A stretch of 64,000 nt of DNA from Lenzites betulinus (Eukaryota > Basidiomycota > Agaricomycetes > Polyporales > Polyporaceae), in the NCBI GenBank assembly GCA_022264855.1, contig JABYQU010000028.1, forward strand, positions 124,001 to 188,000. The letters are read 5' to 3'. The position numbers were made by a program, and so were the translations under genes. Positions 11,962 to 22,455 of this stretch are shown here, piece by piece. Each line of letters begins with the position of its first letter. Positions within the stretch are counted from its first letter, which is position 1. The notes below the pieces were generated by a model. It worked only from the letters and a program-made list of their open reading frames with translations. It did not search any database and was not told where the DNA came from.

Positions 11962-12465
11962 GCCCGACTCTGAACAGGATGCGCGATTAACGTCAATGTC
12001 GGAAATTGTGAACCTGGCTTACTATGAACGGGCGCCAATTATAAGCACATACAACAGTTGTAACTCCGACATAATCGTGGCGCTTCCATTATAAGACGTG
12101 AGCCGGAGTTATTACTCGCTGCTCTATCTTACAACTCGGATCTCCGGCTCATCAGCGCCTCAGCGCCTCAGACGCCGAGGTTCGTGTTGGAAATGATCCC
12201 GGTCGACTCCCTCTCCAGCTCTCCTTTCCGCTGCCTGTTGCTCCTGTATTGTTGTGTACAAGCAGAATTGACGACCGTGTTTCGATTATCCCGCAGTAAG
12301 TTGTTCACGCGCCTATCCATCAACCAAATCCTCATTCATCGCTGTCAGTAGCCCCACTCAGGTCCAGGACTAGGACAAACGGCGACACCGTCTCGGAGAT
12401 ATTATTGGTTCCAGTGAGTCTATCATTATAATCACAATGTGCAGTGTTCATCAACTACTATCTAG
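11962..12465. other. Intergenic sequence with a 9-bp stem inverted repeat
   Basis: The region lies between the kinase start and the Plavaka-type remnant. It includes GAGCCGGAG (12101-12109) facing CTCCGGCTC (about 12142-12150), with a spacer near 33 bases. That could be a hairpin or part of the transposon's 5' end. No gene is seen. Confidence 0.4.
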
Positions 12466-13256
12466 ATGCCTCCCAAGAGGGGTGATGCCTCAACTGCCCG
12501 GGTCCCTTGCCCTTTCTGCGGCAATACATACCTCCCCCGTGGGCTGCCCAATCACCGCAAGAAATGCCAACAGCTTCTCACCGAGGCAATGAGTACGATA
12601 TCGCACAATTCGCAGCCACAGCGCGTGCAGGATACAGGTCAGTAATGTGATATATCTGTTCACTGTGTCGCAGAACAACATGCAGTTCTGTTGACCACAC
12701 TTCGCCATCACCAGCACCTGCCCCCGTATCGCCATCTACCTCTGATTGGCCGGCCTCTCCGCCATCGCTCGTATATGAGTTGCATGCGCCCGCCCCTCAA
12801 TCGTCTGCCTCCCATGCATCCTCATCATCTACGTCTGTGCCCGCCAATCCCCTGCTGCCTGACGTCTTCACCGACCAATCAATATCGTCGATGAGGCCTG
12901 CTCCCGGTTCCCGCCCCTCTGTGCCCCCCGAGCCTGACAGCATCATGATCGAATCTCATCCCCGTAGTGGCCTCCCCCCGAAGATCTTCCCAGTTGAGGA
13001 CTTCAATCGTTCGCACGTCGCCGAGATGGACCCCCCTCCCCCGCAATCACCTTGGCATCCATTCCTCACACGTGCCGACTTCGAGTTTGCAGAGTTCACA
13101 CTCGATGCATCGCTCAGTCAACGACAGTGTGATACACTCATCAGCCTTGTTCGTCGTCTCATCAAGGGGGAGGATACATTCACGTTTGAATGCTGCGCTG
13201 ATCTTCAGAAGGGCTGGGCGCGTGCAGCGCATCGTGTAGCTCCTGTTTGTACATAA
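12466..13256 (+). mobile_element. Truncated Plavaka-type transposase ORF (N-terminal part)
   Basis: The first exon starts at 12466 (MPPKRGDAST) and carries a Cys/His finger (CPFCGNTYLPRGLPNHRKKC). The second exon starts in the region 12677-12700 and runs to a stop at 13254-13256. It contains a Pro/Ser-rich linker and then PWHPFLTRADFEFAEFTLDA with a following helix-rich segment. A zinc finger followed by PWxPF...DFEFAE is the standard N-terminus of the very large Plavaka DDE transposases of Agaricomycetes. The catalytic region, normally several hundred residues further on, is missing: after about 160 residues of exon 2 the frame stops at APVCT and no continuation is visible. The exon join is not exact. 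It is probably a dead or deleted copy, or a domesticated fragment. Confidence 0.7.
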
Positions 13257-13951
13257 TCTTCGTAACTACTGCATGTTATTTATTGAGTTTGTGTTAGTTC
13301 ACGAAAGACACCGTGACTGTGCTGTACGTGCAAGGTAACCTTCGTTTGTTTCACAGACATGCCAGAAGTTTGATAATTCAGGTGGAACCGCTCACAGAAG
13401 TTCCAGGTACTTTTTGCATAGCTTTAAGGATCTTATAAGTACTCATAAGCGAGGGTCTTCGCTTCTGATGAGGGCGAGTAACTGATGAGTCGGCTACTGA
13501 GTTACAATACAGGCGCTCGATATAATAACTGAGAATGCCCCAATTATCATGCATTATAATCATCGTGTATATGATAAGCGCTCATAAGTAGCGCTCAGAA
13601 TTTGCGACAAAGGAAGGCCTCCGGCTAAAAAAAAAGTGACAGAAGCCTGCAGATAGGCCTAAGTGGGAGTAGATGAATGTCTTCCCGGGGTACAGGAAAC
13701 AAACGACCGCGAACTAGATGGCTGTGGGGATGTCGCGGGGGAGGAGAAGGAATATAAGCGCCTTCCAGACTCGAACGAACTCACTTGCCGTTTTGAGTGA
13801 TATTACATAACACCAAATGCCAGACTACCGAAGCGCCCACAGTGCTCTGCTTAACTCCCCGCACCGAACAGTGACAGCTTGTCATTGCTTCATCCACGAC
13901 CGTACACCTGATACGCTGTGCTACTTGTCTACACCACCAGCACAAACAACC
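13257..13951. other. Decayed transposon flank and SYF2 promoter
   Basis: The first half is AT-rich and repeats short motifs such as CTCATAAG (13432, 13581) and GATGAG. It may include the 3' end of the transposon relic. The second half, from about 13680, should be the SYF2 promoter and 5' UTR. No gene is supported. Confidence 0.4.
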
Positions 13952-15169
13952 ATGTCTTTGGAGGCCTCAACGTCTGCTGGAAATGCCATTCAGGACGTCG
14001 CCCACGCTGCTAGGGAGTTTGTGGAGCAGATGAACAGTATGGAAGAGGGCCAGGAGGACAAGGATCAGACAGAGGGCGCTGCAGAGGGGGACAAAGACCA
14101 GCTTATGAACGAGCGCAAGAAGAAGCTTGAGCAACTCAGAAAGAAAATGGTGAGCCTTGGGCCGCAACCCTACCGTCTACATGTCGACCAACCACATTGT
14201 CCTCAATTCACAGAGGTCATCCGCACAAGCGAACCGTGCATCTGTCATTGAGGAGAGCGCTAAGGCGAAGGTCACCGCACGAGAAGCAGCAAGGTTAGAA
14301 AGGCAACGAAAACTCGCTGAAACGCTGCGGCATAAGGCCGATGCGGAGGACCGCGGAGAGGACATCGAACGACAGAAGAATTGGGAATACACGATTGAAG
14401 AGAATGATCAGTGGGAGAAGAAGTTGGCGCGCAAGGCACGGCGAGCTGATTTCGCATTCAATGGTAAGTACATCATCCTTCACGTCTGGGGAGGTTGTGG
14501 CTAACGAGCCGTGCAGACGACGCTGACGCAGCACGGAGAAAATACAAGAAGGACCTAGACTTCATCAAGCCCAATTTGGAGGCGTACAATCGACAGAAGG
14601 AGATTGCGCTTGGATTGGCTCCTGGGACGCTTGCGAAGCAGGGGGCAGCAAGTGGTTCGTCGGCGGTTTCAAACTTCGATCCTTCCGGAGGCGCATCGTC
14701 GTCGGCACTGCAGGTACGCAGCTACGTGCAGTCTGAAGGACTCATTATTCAAGCTTCGAATCGAAGGTTGCTCCTTCAAGCTTACAGCAACAGCTTGCTG
14801 CCGAGAACTTGTATCGTGACGCGAACACTTTGTTGTATGCGGACAGCAAGCCGAGCGAGGATGCAATCGACAAAGTCATCGAGAAGATGAACAAGGAGTA
14901 CGTGATGTTACCTCCCATGACGCTTGCAACTCCTAACGTGTACCATAGCGTTGACAAGAAGAAGAAGTTCTCGCGGAAGCGGCACAACGAGGACGAAGGC
15001 GATGTTACATACATCAACGAGCGTAATCGGGTCTTCAACAAAAAGGTATGCATCTTCATGATGCCGTTGAAAGAATCGGAGCTTATTCTTCATGTCTTAG
15101 ATTGCGAGATACTACGACAAATATACCTCGGAGATCCGTGCCAGTTTCGAGCGGGGGACGGCGTTGTAA
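13952..15169 (+). CDS. SYF2: Pre-mRNA-splicing factor SYF2
   Basis: Six exons (13952-14149, 14214-14463, 14517-14713, 14788-14897, 14949-15045, 15101-15169) join in frame to 306 residues. SYF2 belongs to the NineTeen-complex-associated factors of the active spliceosome. The family pattern is complete: an acidic N-terminus, the coiled-coil start KKKLEQLRKKM, KARRADFAFND, YKKDLDFIKPNLEAY, ENLYRDANTLLYAD, and the C-terminal IDKVIEKMNKDVDKKKKFSRKR and TYINERNRVFNKKIARYYDK motifs, ending ASFERGTAL. The length is near that of other fungal SYF2 proteins. The start ATG follows an in-frame open stretch, but family length favours MSLEASTS over the longer ORF upstream. The next gene starts 330 bases downstream on the same strand. 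Confidence 0.93.
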
Positions 15170-15499
15170 GCTGCTGTGTACACCATTTATTGTGCCCCTA
15201 TTCCATGCACTCCGGACATTCATGTAGTGGTACCGTAGATATATGTTTTCCAATAGTGCTATACGAGGTATATGACTGCAAATCGCTCGGCCTTCGAGGC
15301 GCACCTCGCGTTGGCTAACAAAGTACTTGTGCCAGTGTCCTTACGGTCACGTGAACTTGCGTTGAATGGGCGCGTCTCGAGCGCTTACGCCTTCTCCGCA
15401 CCGACCACCACTCTACTAGCCACTCTCCGCCTGTCGCTTTCTCCCTGCCTGGTTTCATCGCTCACTTCGCCGTCGCGCGGGACCCAACATCTTAATATT
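15170..15499. promoter_or_regulatory. Short spacer with the promoter of the Sae2-like gene
   Basis: These 330 bases hold the SYF2 3' UTR and the promoter of the next gene. No TATA box stands out. Confidence 0.35.
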
Positions 15500-17892
15500 A
15501 TGCCAAAGGCATCCACCGCGGGGTCATCACAGCTACCTATCAAACAAGTCCAACTTCTCGAGAACAAGGTGTGCAGCAGGAACTCGGGCAAAGACATCGG
15601 AGTCGCATTGATTGCTGACCGCATACATGCAGGTCAACAAGCTAAGGTGGATCAATAATGACCTCAACAAGCAAGTGTTTGACGCGCAGCAGCGCGGTCA
15701 CCGCCTCGCAGCGAAACTTGGCTATCAGAACCTCGAGGAGGCAGAGGTCGCCTTCGCCACCCAAACCTCTGTAGACGCACAAAGCCAGCCTGAGCAGCTG
15801 AGCCAATATCCCACCGATGAGCTTGCGTCGCATGTTCAAAGCCTGCAGTCCGAGTTACTCAGCCATGTGCAGTTAAGCAAGTCTACCCTGAGCGCGCTGG
15901 GAGACGCGGTGCAGGAGATGTCGGCGTTGAGAGACGAGAACTTGGCCCTTCGAAGCGAACTAGAGAGGTTGTCCGCGGAGCAGGTCAAGCAAGAAACCGA
16001 CGACTCCGGCTCTGGCTTCACGGAGGCTGAATATGTCAGCGCGGAGCTTGCTGCCCTCAAGCAGCAATACGCCGATCTCCAGAAGGCGAAGCAGCAGGAC
16101 GATGAGAAGCACGCCGATGACTTTTCCCGCTGGCGGCGCTTCAAAGATTGGTTCATGGAGGAGGAGCGGAAGCATAAGGAACGGCAAGCGAAGGGGCGCG
16201 CGGCGAAGCGAAGGAAGTTGAGCCCCAAAGAGGATAAGGAGAACGAGGGAAGGCTTAGTCCGGATCGCCTGCCAGAGTCGGAATGGGAGGCGCGGTTTGG
16301 CACGATCAAAAGACGGCTACACGAAATGGGCCCGCGGCTAGATTCTGAGACTCCGGTCCGTAGCAGAGCTCCTGGTGAGTACCCAAGCATTCTTGAAGAC
16401 ATTGTGCGTCGCTGAAGCATCATTTGTCAGTACCGAAAACGTCAAGACGGAGATCAGCAGTCCTTGGCTCTCGCAACCTTAATCCCAAAGCTGCCTCTAC
16501 ACCGCTCCGGGTTGTCAATCCACCACCCGAGGATACAGATGATGTTGCGCTACCGCAACATGATGTTCACGCTACGTCTGAGACAGAACCGGAATCTCAA
16601 CGTATGTTATTTCATAGCACCACTAGAGTCCCATTCTCACTCCCCGCAGCTGTTGCATACCTATACCCGTCTCACATTGATGTCGCCGCTGGTCCTTCAA
16701 CGATTCCTCAGAAGCGCTCACGGTCTCCTGAGATTAGCCAGGGCTCCTCGGACACCGAAATCGAATCCCAAGGCGCGTGCAGTACGCATTAATAGAGCGT
16801 TGATCTGTCGCGTTAACGCATACATACAGCCCCTAGTTTCTTGTTCCCGTCTCAGCTTCCTTGTGTTCAAACTACGCGCCCGACTAATATGACCCCTAAG
16901 CCGCTCCCGACCGTCCAGCGGGCTGCTCAGCTGTGGACGCCTGTATCAGCAGTACGGCCACAACCGGGCCTCCGAGGAAAAGATAAGACCAGGAACTCCT
17001 CTGAGGAAACGACATGTCCACCCCCTCTGGTGCCTTCAGATCCATTCCGGCCCTCTTTACCTCGAGCAGCAGATTTCAAACCGACCCTGCCAGAGACCCC
17101 GACCTCTTTAGCGCCACGGAAAGGCAAGGGACGCCTTCTCCCGGAGATCCACAAAGGCGATGAGCAGGACGAGAACGCGCCTCCAAGTACAGGTGACGGG
17201 AAGAAACGCCCCGGAGACTACTCGGTTTTCAAGGGCCGAGGACGATATGGGGAGGAGCTGAAGTATGTGACAACCAAATTTCGTAGCAGTAGGGGCTGAC
17301 ATGCGAGCTATCAGAGCGGGCAAGGAAACGATCAATGCTCTTTACGAACTCGATCCGACAAACAACAACGGCGTTGACTTTCAGTATGAGGAGGTCGTGC
17401 GCGACAAGCAGCTCCGCAAACACATGCACGCCAGCGACTGCGAGTGTTGCCGCGACGTCAGCCTTCTTCCTATCTTCTCTCCGCTGACCGCTTCTGACTA
17501 TGTTGCTCTTGTCCGAACAGTATTACGACGCTGTCGGACCGCTCCCACCACGTCTTCAAGCGCCTTTGTGGCGCTCCCCAGAATCGACACCCTCCAAGCC
17601 CTCTCGCAATGAGCCCTTCGAAGCCGCGGCGATCGAAGAGCACAAGCAGGCGATCTCGCGGCACCGGCAGCACTGGGCGCGCGCGAAGACACCCCCCGGG
17701 TACTGGAATATAGGCTTCCCGGACACGCAGGAGGTCGCGCGAATGAACGCGGAGGCGGCGCGCATGCACGCACAGAAACGCGCGATGGTCGAGGATGAGG
17801 CTGGGTGAGTCGTGCAGATTTTGGCTCGTTATACGCGTGCGATGCTGATGTTGGCGCGTTGTAGGCGTGGCGGCAGGTTTAGGAGACGGTGA
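15500..17892 (+). CDS. SAE2: Sae2/Ctp1/CtIP-like DNA-end resection factor
   Basis: Eight exons: 15500-15568, 15633-16374, 16431-16601, 16650-16776, 16837-17262, 17315-17456, 17521-17804 and 17865-17892, about 662 residues. The C-terminus carries the SAE2 domain (PF08573 type): a CxxC pair in ASDCECCRDYYDAV, then SRHRQHWARAKTPPGYWNIG and FPDTQE. These match the conserved Cys pair, the RHR DNA-contact motif and the P-x-GYW..FP-T block of Ctp1 and CtIP. The N-terminal third is a long coiled coil (from LRWINNDLNKQVF onward), where this family tetramerises. The middle is disordered and basic. Known homologues activate Mre11-Rad50-Nbs1 for clipping of blocked DNA ends and are controlled by CDK sites; several SP/TP sites are visible in the middle. 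The join between exons 4 and 5 is the least certain. The gene is convergent with the HET gene. Confidence 0.88.
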
Positions 17893-18198
17893 TTGGTATG
17901 ACGGGCGGTATGTTATACCGTATGTTACGAGATGCGCTTCATGTCACGGCGGACTATTGTAATTAGGAACTACTATATGGACCATGCTGCATGTATCGGG
18001 ATAATGGTTGACGACATGACTTCCGCGTCTCTGGGAAGATTGGGAGATAAATGTTATGACAGATTATATCCCATCAATTCTTCCTCAGTTTCGTCAGGAA
18101 GCGGGACAAGCAATGCCTCTTCTCGATGATCTTGACTGGTCGCGAAGGAAATCTGCATGGATTACTCGTTAGCTTTCGGAAGTACCGCTGACATGGCA
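17893..18198. other. Tail-to-tail spacer
   Basis: These 306 bases separate the stop codons of the Sae2-like and HET genes. The segment is AT-rich and holds no ORF with support. Confidence 0.4.
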
Positions 18199-20475
18199 TC
18201 ACACCGAATTTGAACTTACGAGGTCGGCGTCCTCCATTTTCGAATTCGGCTCGCCCTCCATAGTCACTGTGGCGATAGACGAACCCTTCATCGCCTCCGC
18301 CTCTGGCGAGGAACGCTCGCCCACAGACTCTGTCACCGCCACTGCGCCGCCCACAGCCTGGGCTCCAGGAGACGGCTTCGCTTGCGAAGCTTTCAAGTTC
18401 CCCGGATAGTAGTAGTCCGAAAGCTCCATGGACAGCGACAGCCCGTTGAACTCATACCACCCGGGCGGGCGCTCCGCCTTGAGCGTGAGGCGCAGGAGCT
18501 GGAGGAGGGCGCGGTCCACGCCTGTCCACACGGTGTCCCCGCGGATGTGCACGTCCGCCTGCGCATTGAGGAGCTCGACCGAAGAGCTGCGCCACGCCAG
18601 GGTCCGCATGTAGGGGGCTTTAGGGTCGCGCAGCGTCTCAGGGTGCGGGCGGTCCGAGGCCGCAGCGTCCGTATCCGAGCCTGAGCAAGGCGAGGCGACG
18701 AGGAACGTGTTCTCGACGAGCACGCGGGTGCGCGTGATCCAGATGGCGCGCGACTCCTCCTCCCCCAGCACCCGTCCGATTATCTCGAGCGTGAGCTTGA
18801 TCTGCCGCCCCAGGTCCTCCCTAGGCACTTGGCCGTGTTCTCGATTCGGAGAGGCGGGCCCGCGGGACAGAACGAGGGAGAATGCTGCCTGTAGTTCTCC
18901 CTCAGGCGCATCAAGCAGCTCGAACTGTACCGGAGACACGGACACGCCCAGAGAGGACAGCTCTAGTACGCACCAGGGTGCGACGGAGAGCGCTGTGGCG
19001 CTCGCGAATATAGATGGGGAAAACGGCCCGATTCTTGCGGGGCGATATGCTGGCACTGGGTAGTCTCGAAGGATGACGATCTTGGAAGCGGGGGACAGGT
19101 GCGGCAGGAGAAGAGGTAGAACGTCCGCTGGTATGTAGACAACCCTGAACGGCGGGCGATGGTATGGGACTCCGCAAGACAAGTGCGATCCGACGGCGAG
19201 AGCTTGTGAGTTCTGCGCGGTTCTTCGGGAGTCCGGGTGACAGAGAGCGAGGGCGATGAGACAGCCGTCAAATGACTCGCAGCGTAAGAGAGCGAGATAT
19301 CGTGCTCTGCTAGGCGGAACAGAACAGCCAGTTGCATGTCCCACATTGAGAAAGGGTCGAGAGATCGCGTTAGACACTTCCGGTAGCGACGTGAGGTCGA
19401 TGCAGGGGAGTTTGATTCGGACACCATGCGGGGTGAACACACAATGCGGCAATGAGATCTCACTCTCCGTCCGTTGGAGGAGAGATAGAAAGCGGGACGG
19501 AGGGAGAGGAGAGATGTTACGGGTATACCGGTATTCCCGCGCAGACGAAGCAAGAAGACCTTGCTCCGGCAAGCCTTCTGGAGACGTGGTGTTCCGATTC
19601 TGAGCGGTACCGAGGGCCTTCAGCGTACAGGTAGATCCCCACGCGAATATACTCTGGTCCGGGGAGGTTTTGATGATCTCCTCCTGAAGGCGGAGGAACG
19701 CCTTGCGGCCTTCGCCATAGATAGGAGGCATGTGGACGTCAAAAAGGCCCATGAGAGAATATGCTTCGTCCTCTACTCGAGTAGTGTAGCGGAGCGCAGC
19801 CCAGCCCAGGCGTTTGGATATGCTGATGGAAAATACGCTATCTCTCCCAACCAGGATGCTGAATTGGATGCCGGTGATGATCTGGAGTGTAGATGCCAGG
19901 CCGATCTTGGTACCGAGGAATTTCCAGGTGCAAGTCAAGAACACAACATGGCCAGGAGCAATGAGCTCTTGCAGCGTCCATCCTCGGCGATGCCAATAGC
20001 TTTTTCTGAACGTGGACGTCGGGGCGGTCGGAGGAACGCCATCGTCCGGCACATCTGCGAGGTAGGCGTAGCATACATCGGCTAGCCGGTACCACTCATA
20101 CATGGAGTTAATCGCCTCCGAGAGCTCCGCGCTGCTAGTCTTATCGATACAAGCTGAATCGACCCACACCAGCTTGTATCCGGCCTCGCGTGCGACCTTG
20201 CAGATGTTCTTGATCTTTGCTGATAACCTGGGATGGTCCAAGATTGACGTACACGGAGACTCTATGCTTGGTCCGGAGGATGCGGTCGGAGGGAGGGCTA
20301 TGACCTGAGGGACGGTTTCGTCGACCTCGGTCTGTAATTCTCGGATATTGGTATAGGACTGTTCTCCACCATCCGCTTCCCGTCGCCAAGTGTGAGAAAG
20401 TATAGCATAACGAACACTGCTAGGGTCATCGATCCACACATATCTCCCCGTGGTCGTGTCGAGGAAACGGGGCAT
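18199..20475 (-). CDS. HET-domain (heterokaryon incompatibility) protein
   Basis: One uninterrupted 758-codon ORF starting MPRFLDTTTGRYVWID. The HET domain (PF06985) fills about residues 20-200 with its hallmark blocks: VRYAILSHTW, then GYKLVWVDSACIDKTSSAEL with AINSMYEWYRLADVCYAYLAD, then WHRRGWTLQELIAPG and the following LGTK segment. LSHTWR, WVDxxCIDK and GWTLQEL are the expected signature. Downstream the chain reads as an uncharacterised C-terminal half with DVHMPPIYGEGRKAFLRLQEEII, typical of the basidiomycete NACHT-less HET group. HET proteins mediate allorecognition cell death in ascomycetes. In basidiomycetes they are expanded and mostly untested. The absence of introns in an intron-rich neighbourhood is unusual but frequent for this family. 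The upstream region carries a hAT-like element. Confidence 0.92.
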   Translation of the reverse strand: MPRFLDTTTGRYVWIDDPSSVRYAILSHTWRREADGGEQSYTNIRELQTEVDETVPQVIALPPTASSGPSIESPCTSILDHPRLSAKIKNICKVAREAGYKLVWVDSACIDKTSSAELSEAINSMYEWYRLADVCYAYLADVPDDGVPPTAPTSTFRKSYWHRRGWTLQELIAPGHVVFLTCTWKFLGTKIGLASTLQIITGIQFSILVGRDSVFSISISKRLGWAALRYTTRVEDEAYSLMGLFDVHMPPIYGEGRKAFLRLQEEIIKTSPDQSIFAWGSTCTLKALGTAQNRNTTSPEGLPEQGLLASSAREYRYTRNISPLPPSRFLSLLQRTESEISLPHCVFTPHGVRIKLPCIDLTSLPEVSNAISRPFLNVGHATGCSVPPSRARYLALLRCESFDGCLIALALCHPDSRRTAQNSQALAVGSHLSCGVPYHRPPFRVVYIPADVLPLLLPHLSPASKIVILRDYPVPAYRPARIGPFSPSIFASATALSVAPWCVLELSSLGVSVSPVQFELLDAPEGELQAAFSLVLSRGPASPNREHGQVPREDLGRQIKLTLEIIGRVLGEEESRAIWITRTRVLVENTFLVASPCSGSDTDAAASDRPHPETLRDPKAPYMRTLAWRSSSVELLNAQADVHIRGDTVWTGVDRALLQLLRLTLKAERPPGWYEFNGLSLSMELSDYYYPGNLKASQAKPSPGAQAVGGAVAVTESVGERSSPEAEAMKGSSIATVTMEGEPNSKMEDADLVSSNSV

Positions 20476-21169
20476 TGCGCTTGCAAAGGGATCTAGAGGG
20501 AAAGTTCAGATACGTCAAGCACGTGCAGAGCATTCTTCTGGCCGATTTCGACCTACAGAGCTCAGTTCTCACGTACCAGGCCTCAATGTTCGAAAATGGT
20601 GGCTACTGCTTGGGAGGAAGCGAATGAAGTCGACTCGAGTCTCGCGGGGACTTGCGAGAGCGTTGTCGCTAAGATACTGAAGAAGGCCGCTTGCCGTGCG
20701 TGGCTTGAAGAGGATGCCCGCATCGATCTCTGTATCGATCTTTGTTTCGGTATCATTGACTATGTTTTGGTCCGACTGCGGATTCCGCAGAAGAGCTGAG
20801 CAATAATTTGCCAAGAGTTGCTTCATGTTGCCGCTAGATCAGATCGGAAGACTCCTACCATGTCAAAGGCGCTCGTGCTCGCTCTAGGAGCTCAACGTTG
20901 TCAAGTACTGACTACCACCTGACTGCCATCTTGGTACACGCCACGCTCGAGAATATGCATTCACTGGCTGCGTCGTCTTGCTACAGGTACGTCCCATCTC
21001 CTCGGACAGCTTTATTCATGGATGAATAAAACGCGTTAGTGGCAGTATGCAAACACATGCCTGCGCGACGACCCGGGAATTCGGCATTCATAATCTTCTG
21101 CAGGCTTAGCAAACGTACGACCGACGTTTCGCATCCTCGCCGAGGCAGAGAAAATTAGTGCTTATGCCT
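20476..21169. promoter_or_regulatory. Upstream region of the HET gene
   Basis: These 694 bases precede the HET start and include the likely promoter. A perfect 9+9 palindrome, TTTATTCAT-GG-ATGAATAAA, sits at 21011-21030. No gene is seen. Confidence 0.35.
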
Positions 21170-21177
21170 TGTGGGAG
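21170..21177. repeat. Left target-site duplication (8 bp) of hAT-like element
   Basis: TGTGGGAG here is repeated exactly at 21762-21769, directly outside the two ends of the element. Eight bases is the standard duplication of the hAT superfamily. Confidence 0.9.
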
Positions 21178-21761
21178 TAGGGTGCAGTGATTTTGTCTGA
21201 GCTAATTAGCCAAGGGCTAATTAGCAGCCGTAACTCACGGTAAATGACATGTAAATTAGACATGGGCCCGAAACCCCTGTGTCAATCAGGGTAAATTAGA
21301 CCTCTGAGGATTCAGCCTCTGGGAGGCAAACCAGGGATGATTACGCTTCTGCGGGACCTACAAGGCTATCGTTTCGCGACCAGATGTCCCCCATGCGGCG
21401 ACGTTCGCAAGTTCTGTGTAGTATGGCTTCTCGGCGGCGACTCCCTTGACGGTAACCGGTTAACCGACTGTTAGCGCCTGATGGCCACCCAAGCGCCCAA
21501 TGTGCAACTACACTTCTACAGCTGCGTCAAGCTTCTGTAGAGGAGAAAGAATTGCTGCTAGTAGAAATAAGAATGTTTTACATGCCACCTCGGCCGTACA
21601 GACGTAGGATGTGGAGCAATCCAGGCAAATATCCTTAAGCGCCCAAAGACGGTGAATCACAGTCATTTACACCTGTAAATTAGGTCCTGGAAGGGGCAGC
21701 GAGAATGACTAGCTAATTAGCACGGTGAATTAGACCTTGGTTCCTAAATCACCGCACCCTA
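21178..21761. mobile_element. Non-autonomous hAT-like element (MITE-like, 584 bp)
   Basis: The element starts TAGGGTGCAGTGATTT and its other end, read on the minus strand, starts TAGGGTGCGGTGATTT, so the terminal repeats match at 15 of 16 bases. It is flanked by a perfect 8-bp duplication. TAGGG ends and an 8-bp duplication are hAT features. Inside, just behind each end, the motifs GCTAATTAGC and TAAATTAGAC/GAATTAGAC recur (for example 21201-21227, 21251-21260, 21291-21300, 21676-21684, 21727-21735). Such subterminal repeats are where hAT transposases bind. No ORF of transposase size is present, so it must be moved by a transposase encoded elsewhere. The intact duplication suggests a fairly recent insertion between two divergent promoters. 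Confidence 0.88.
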
Positions 21762-21769
21762 TGTGGGAG
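21762..21769. repeat. Right target-site duplication (8 bp)
   Basis: TGTGGGAG, identical to 21170-21177. Confidence 0.9.
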
Positions 21770-22455
21770 CAGTGCGTTCGCGACTGTGTTGCGCAGAGGC
21801 CTTGAAGATTGATGTCTGCTCGCTACTGGCGGTAAGTACTACAGCACCACTGCGGGACGTGAAGTACCGCAATTTGAAGCTTGGGGTACCGCAGTGCAAG
21901 GACTCGGAGAAGTGCGATCATGGATACCTGGCCATTTTTTAGGATGCTGAAGCTGTGCAAGAGCTATGTCACTCCGCGTGAATAACGAATGGTCTAATTC
22001 CATGTGCTCCAGATGCAACATCATGCTAACTTCACTATAACCTCGGTCTGACCCCGTCCGCCCGCGCTTTTCACTCCGTGTTTTACTATTCAAGCGTGTT
22101 GGCGCGTTTGTTTGCTTTTCACCCTGACACATTGTCATTCGAAACACCCGCCCAAGAGTCGTCCCAGGGCCGGCGCCGGGCGCGGAGCCGGCCAGACACG
22201 ATACGCGCACGATCGATGACGCTCTTCGCGGGCACTCAGTTTAACTCTTACCCCCGGAGGAGGCTAGTGACGGGTAATCAAAACATATCACTCACCTCTG
22301 AGCCGACAGCTCACAGCATTTGGTGCTGTGATTTTTGCAATAGACGCCCTCCTATATAGTAAGAAAGTATGCCTGTGCTGCGAACGTTTCCGTTGCCCTT
22401 CCACCTGCTGCATACAACTCCGTACCTGCAGGAGTCGTGACCATCCACCGCCACT
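21770..22455. promoter_or_regulatory. Upstream region of the acyl-CoA ligase
   Basis: A TATA-box-like CCTATATAGT lies at 22351-22360, about 100 bases before the ligase start, and is the best core-promoter candidate. The rest holds no gene. Confidence 0.45.
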
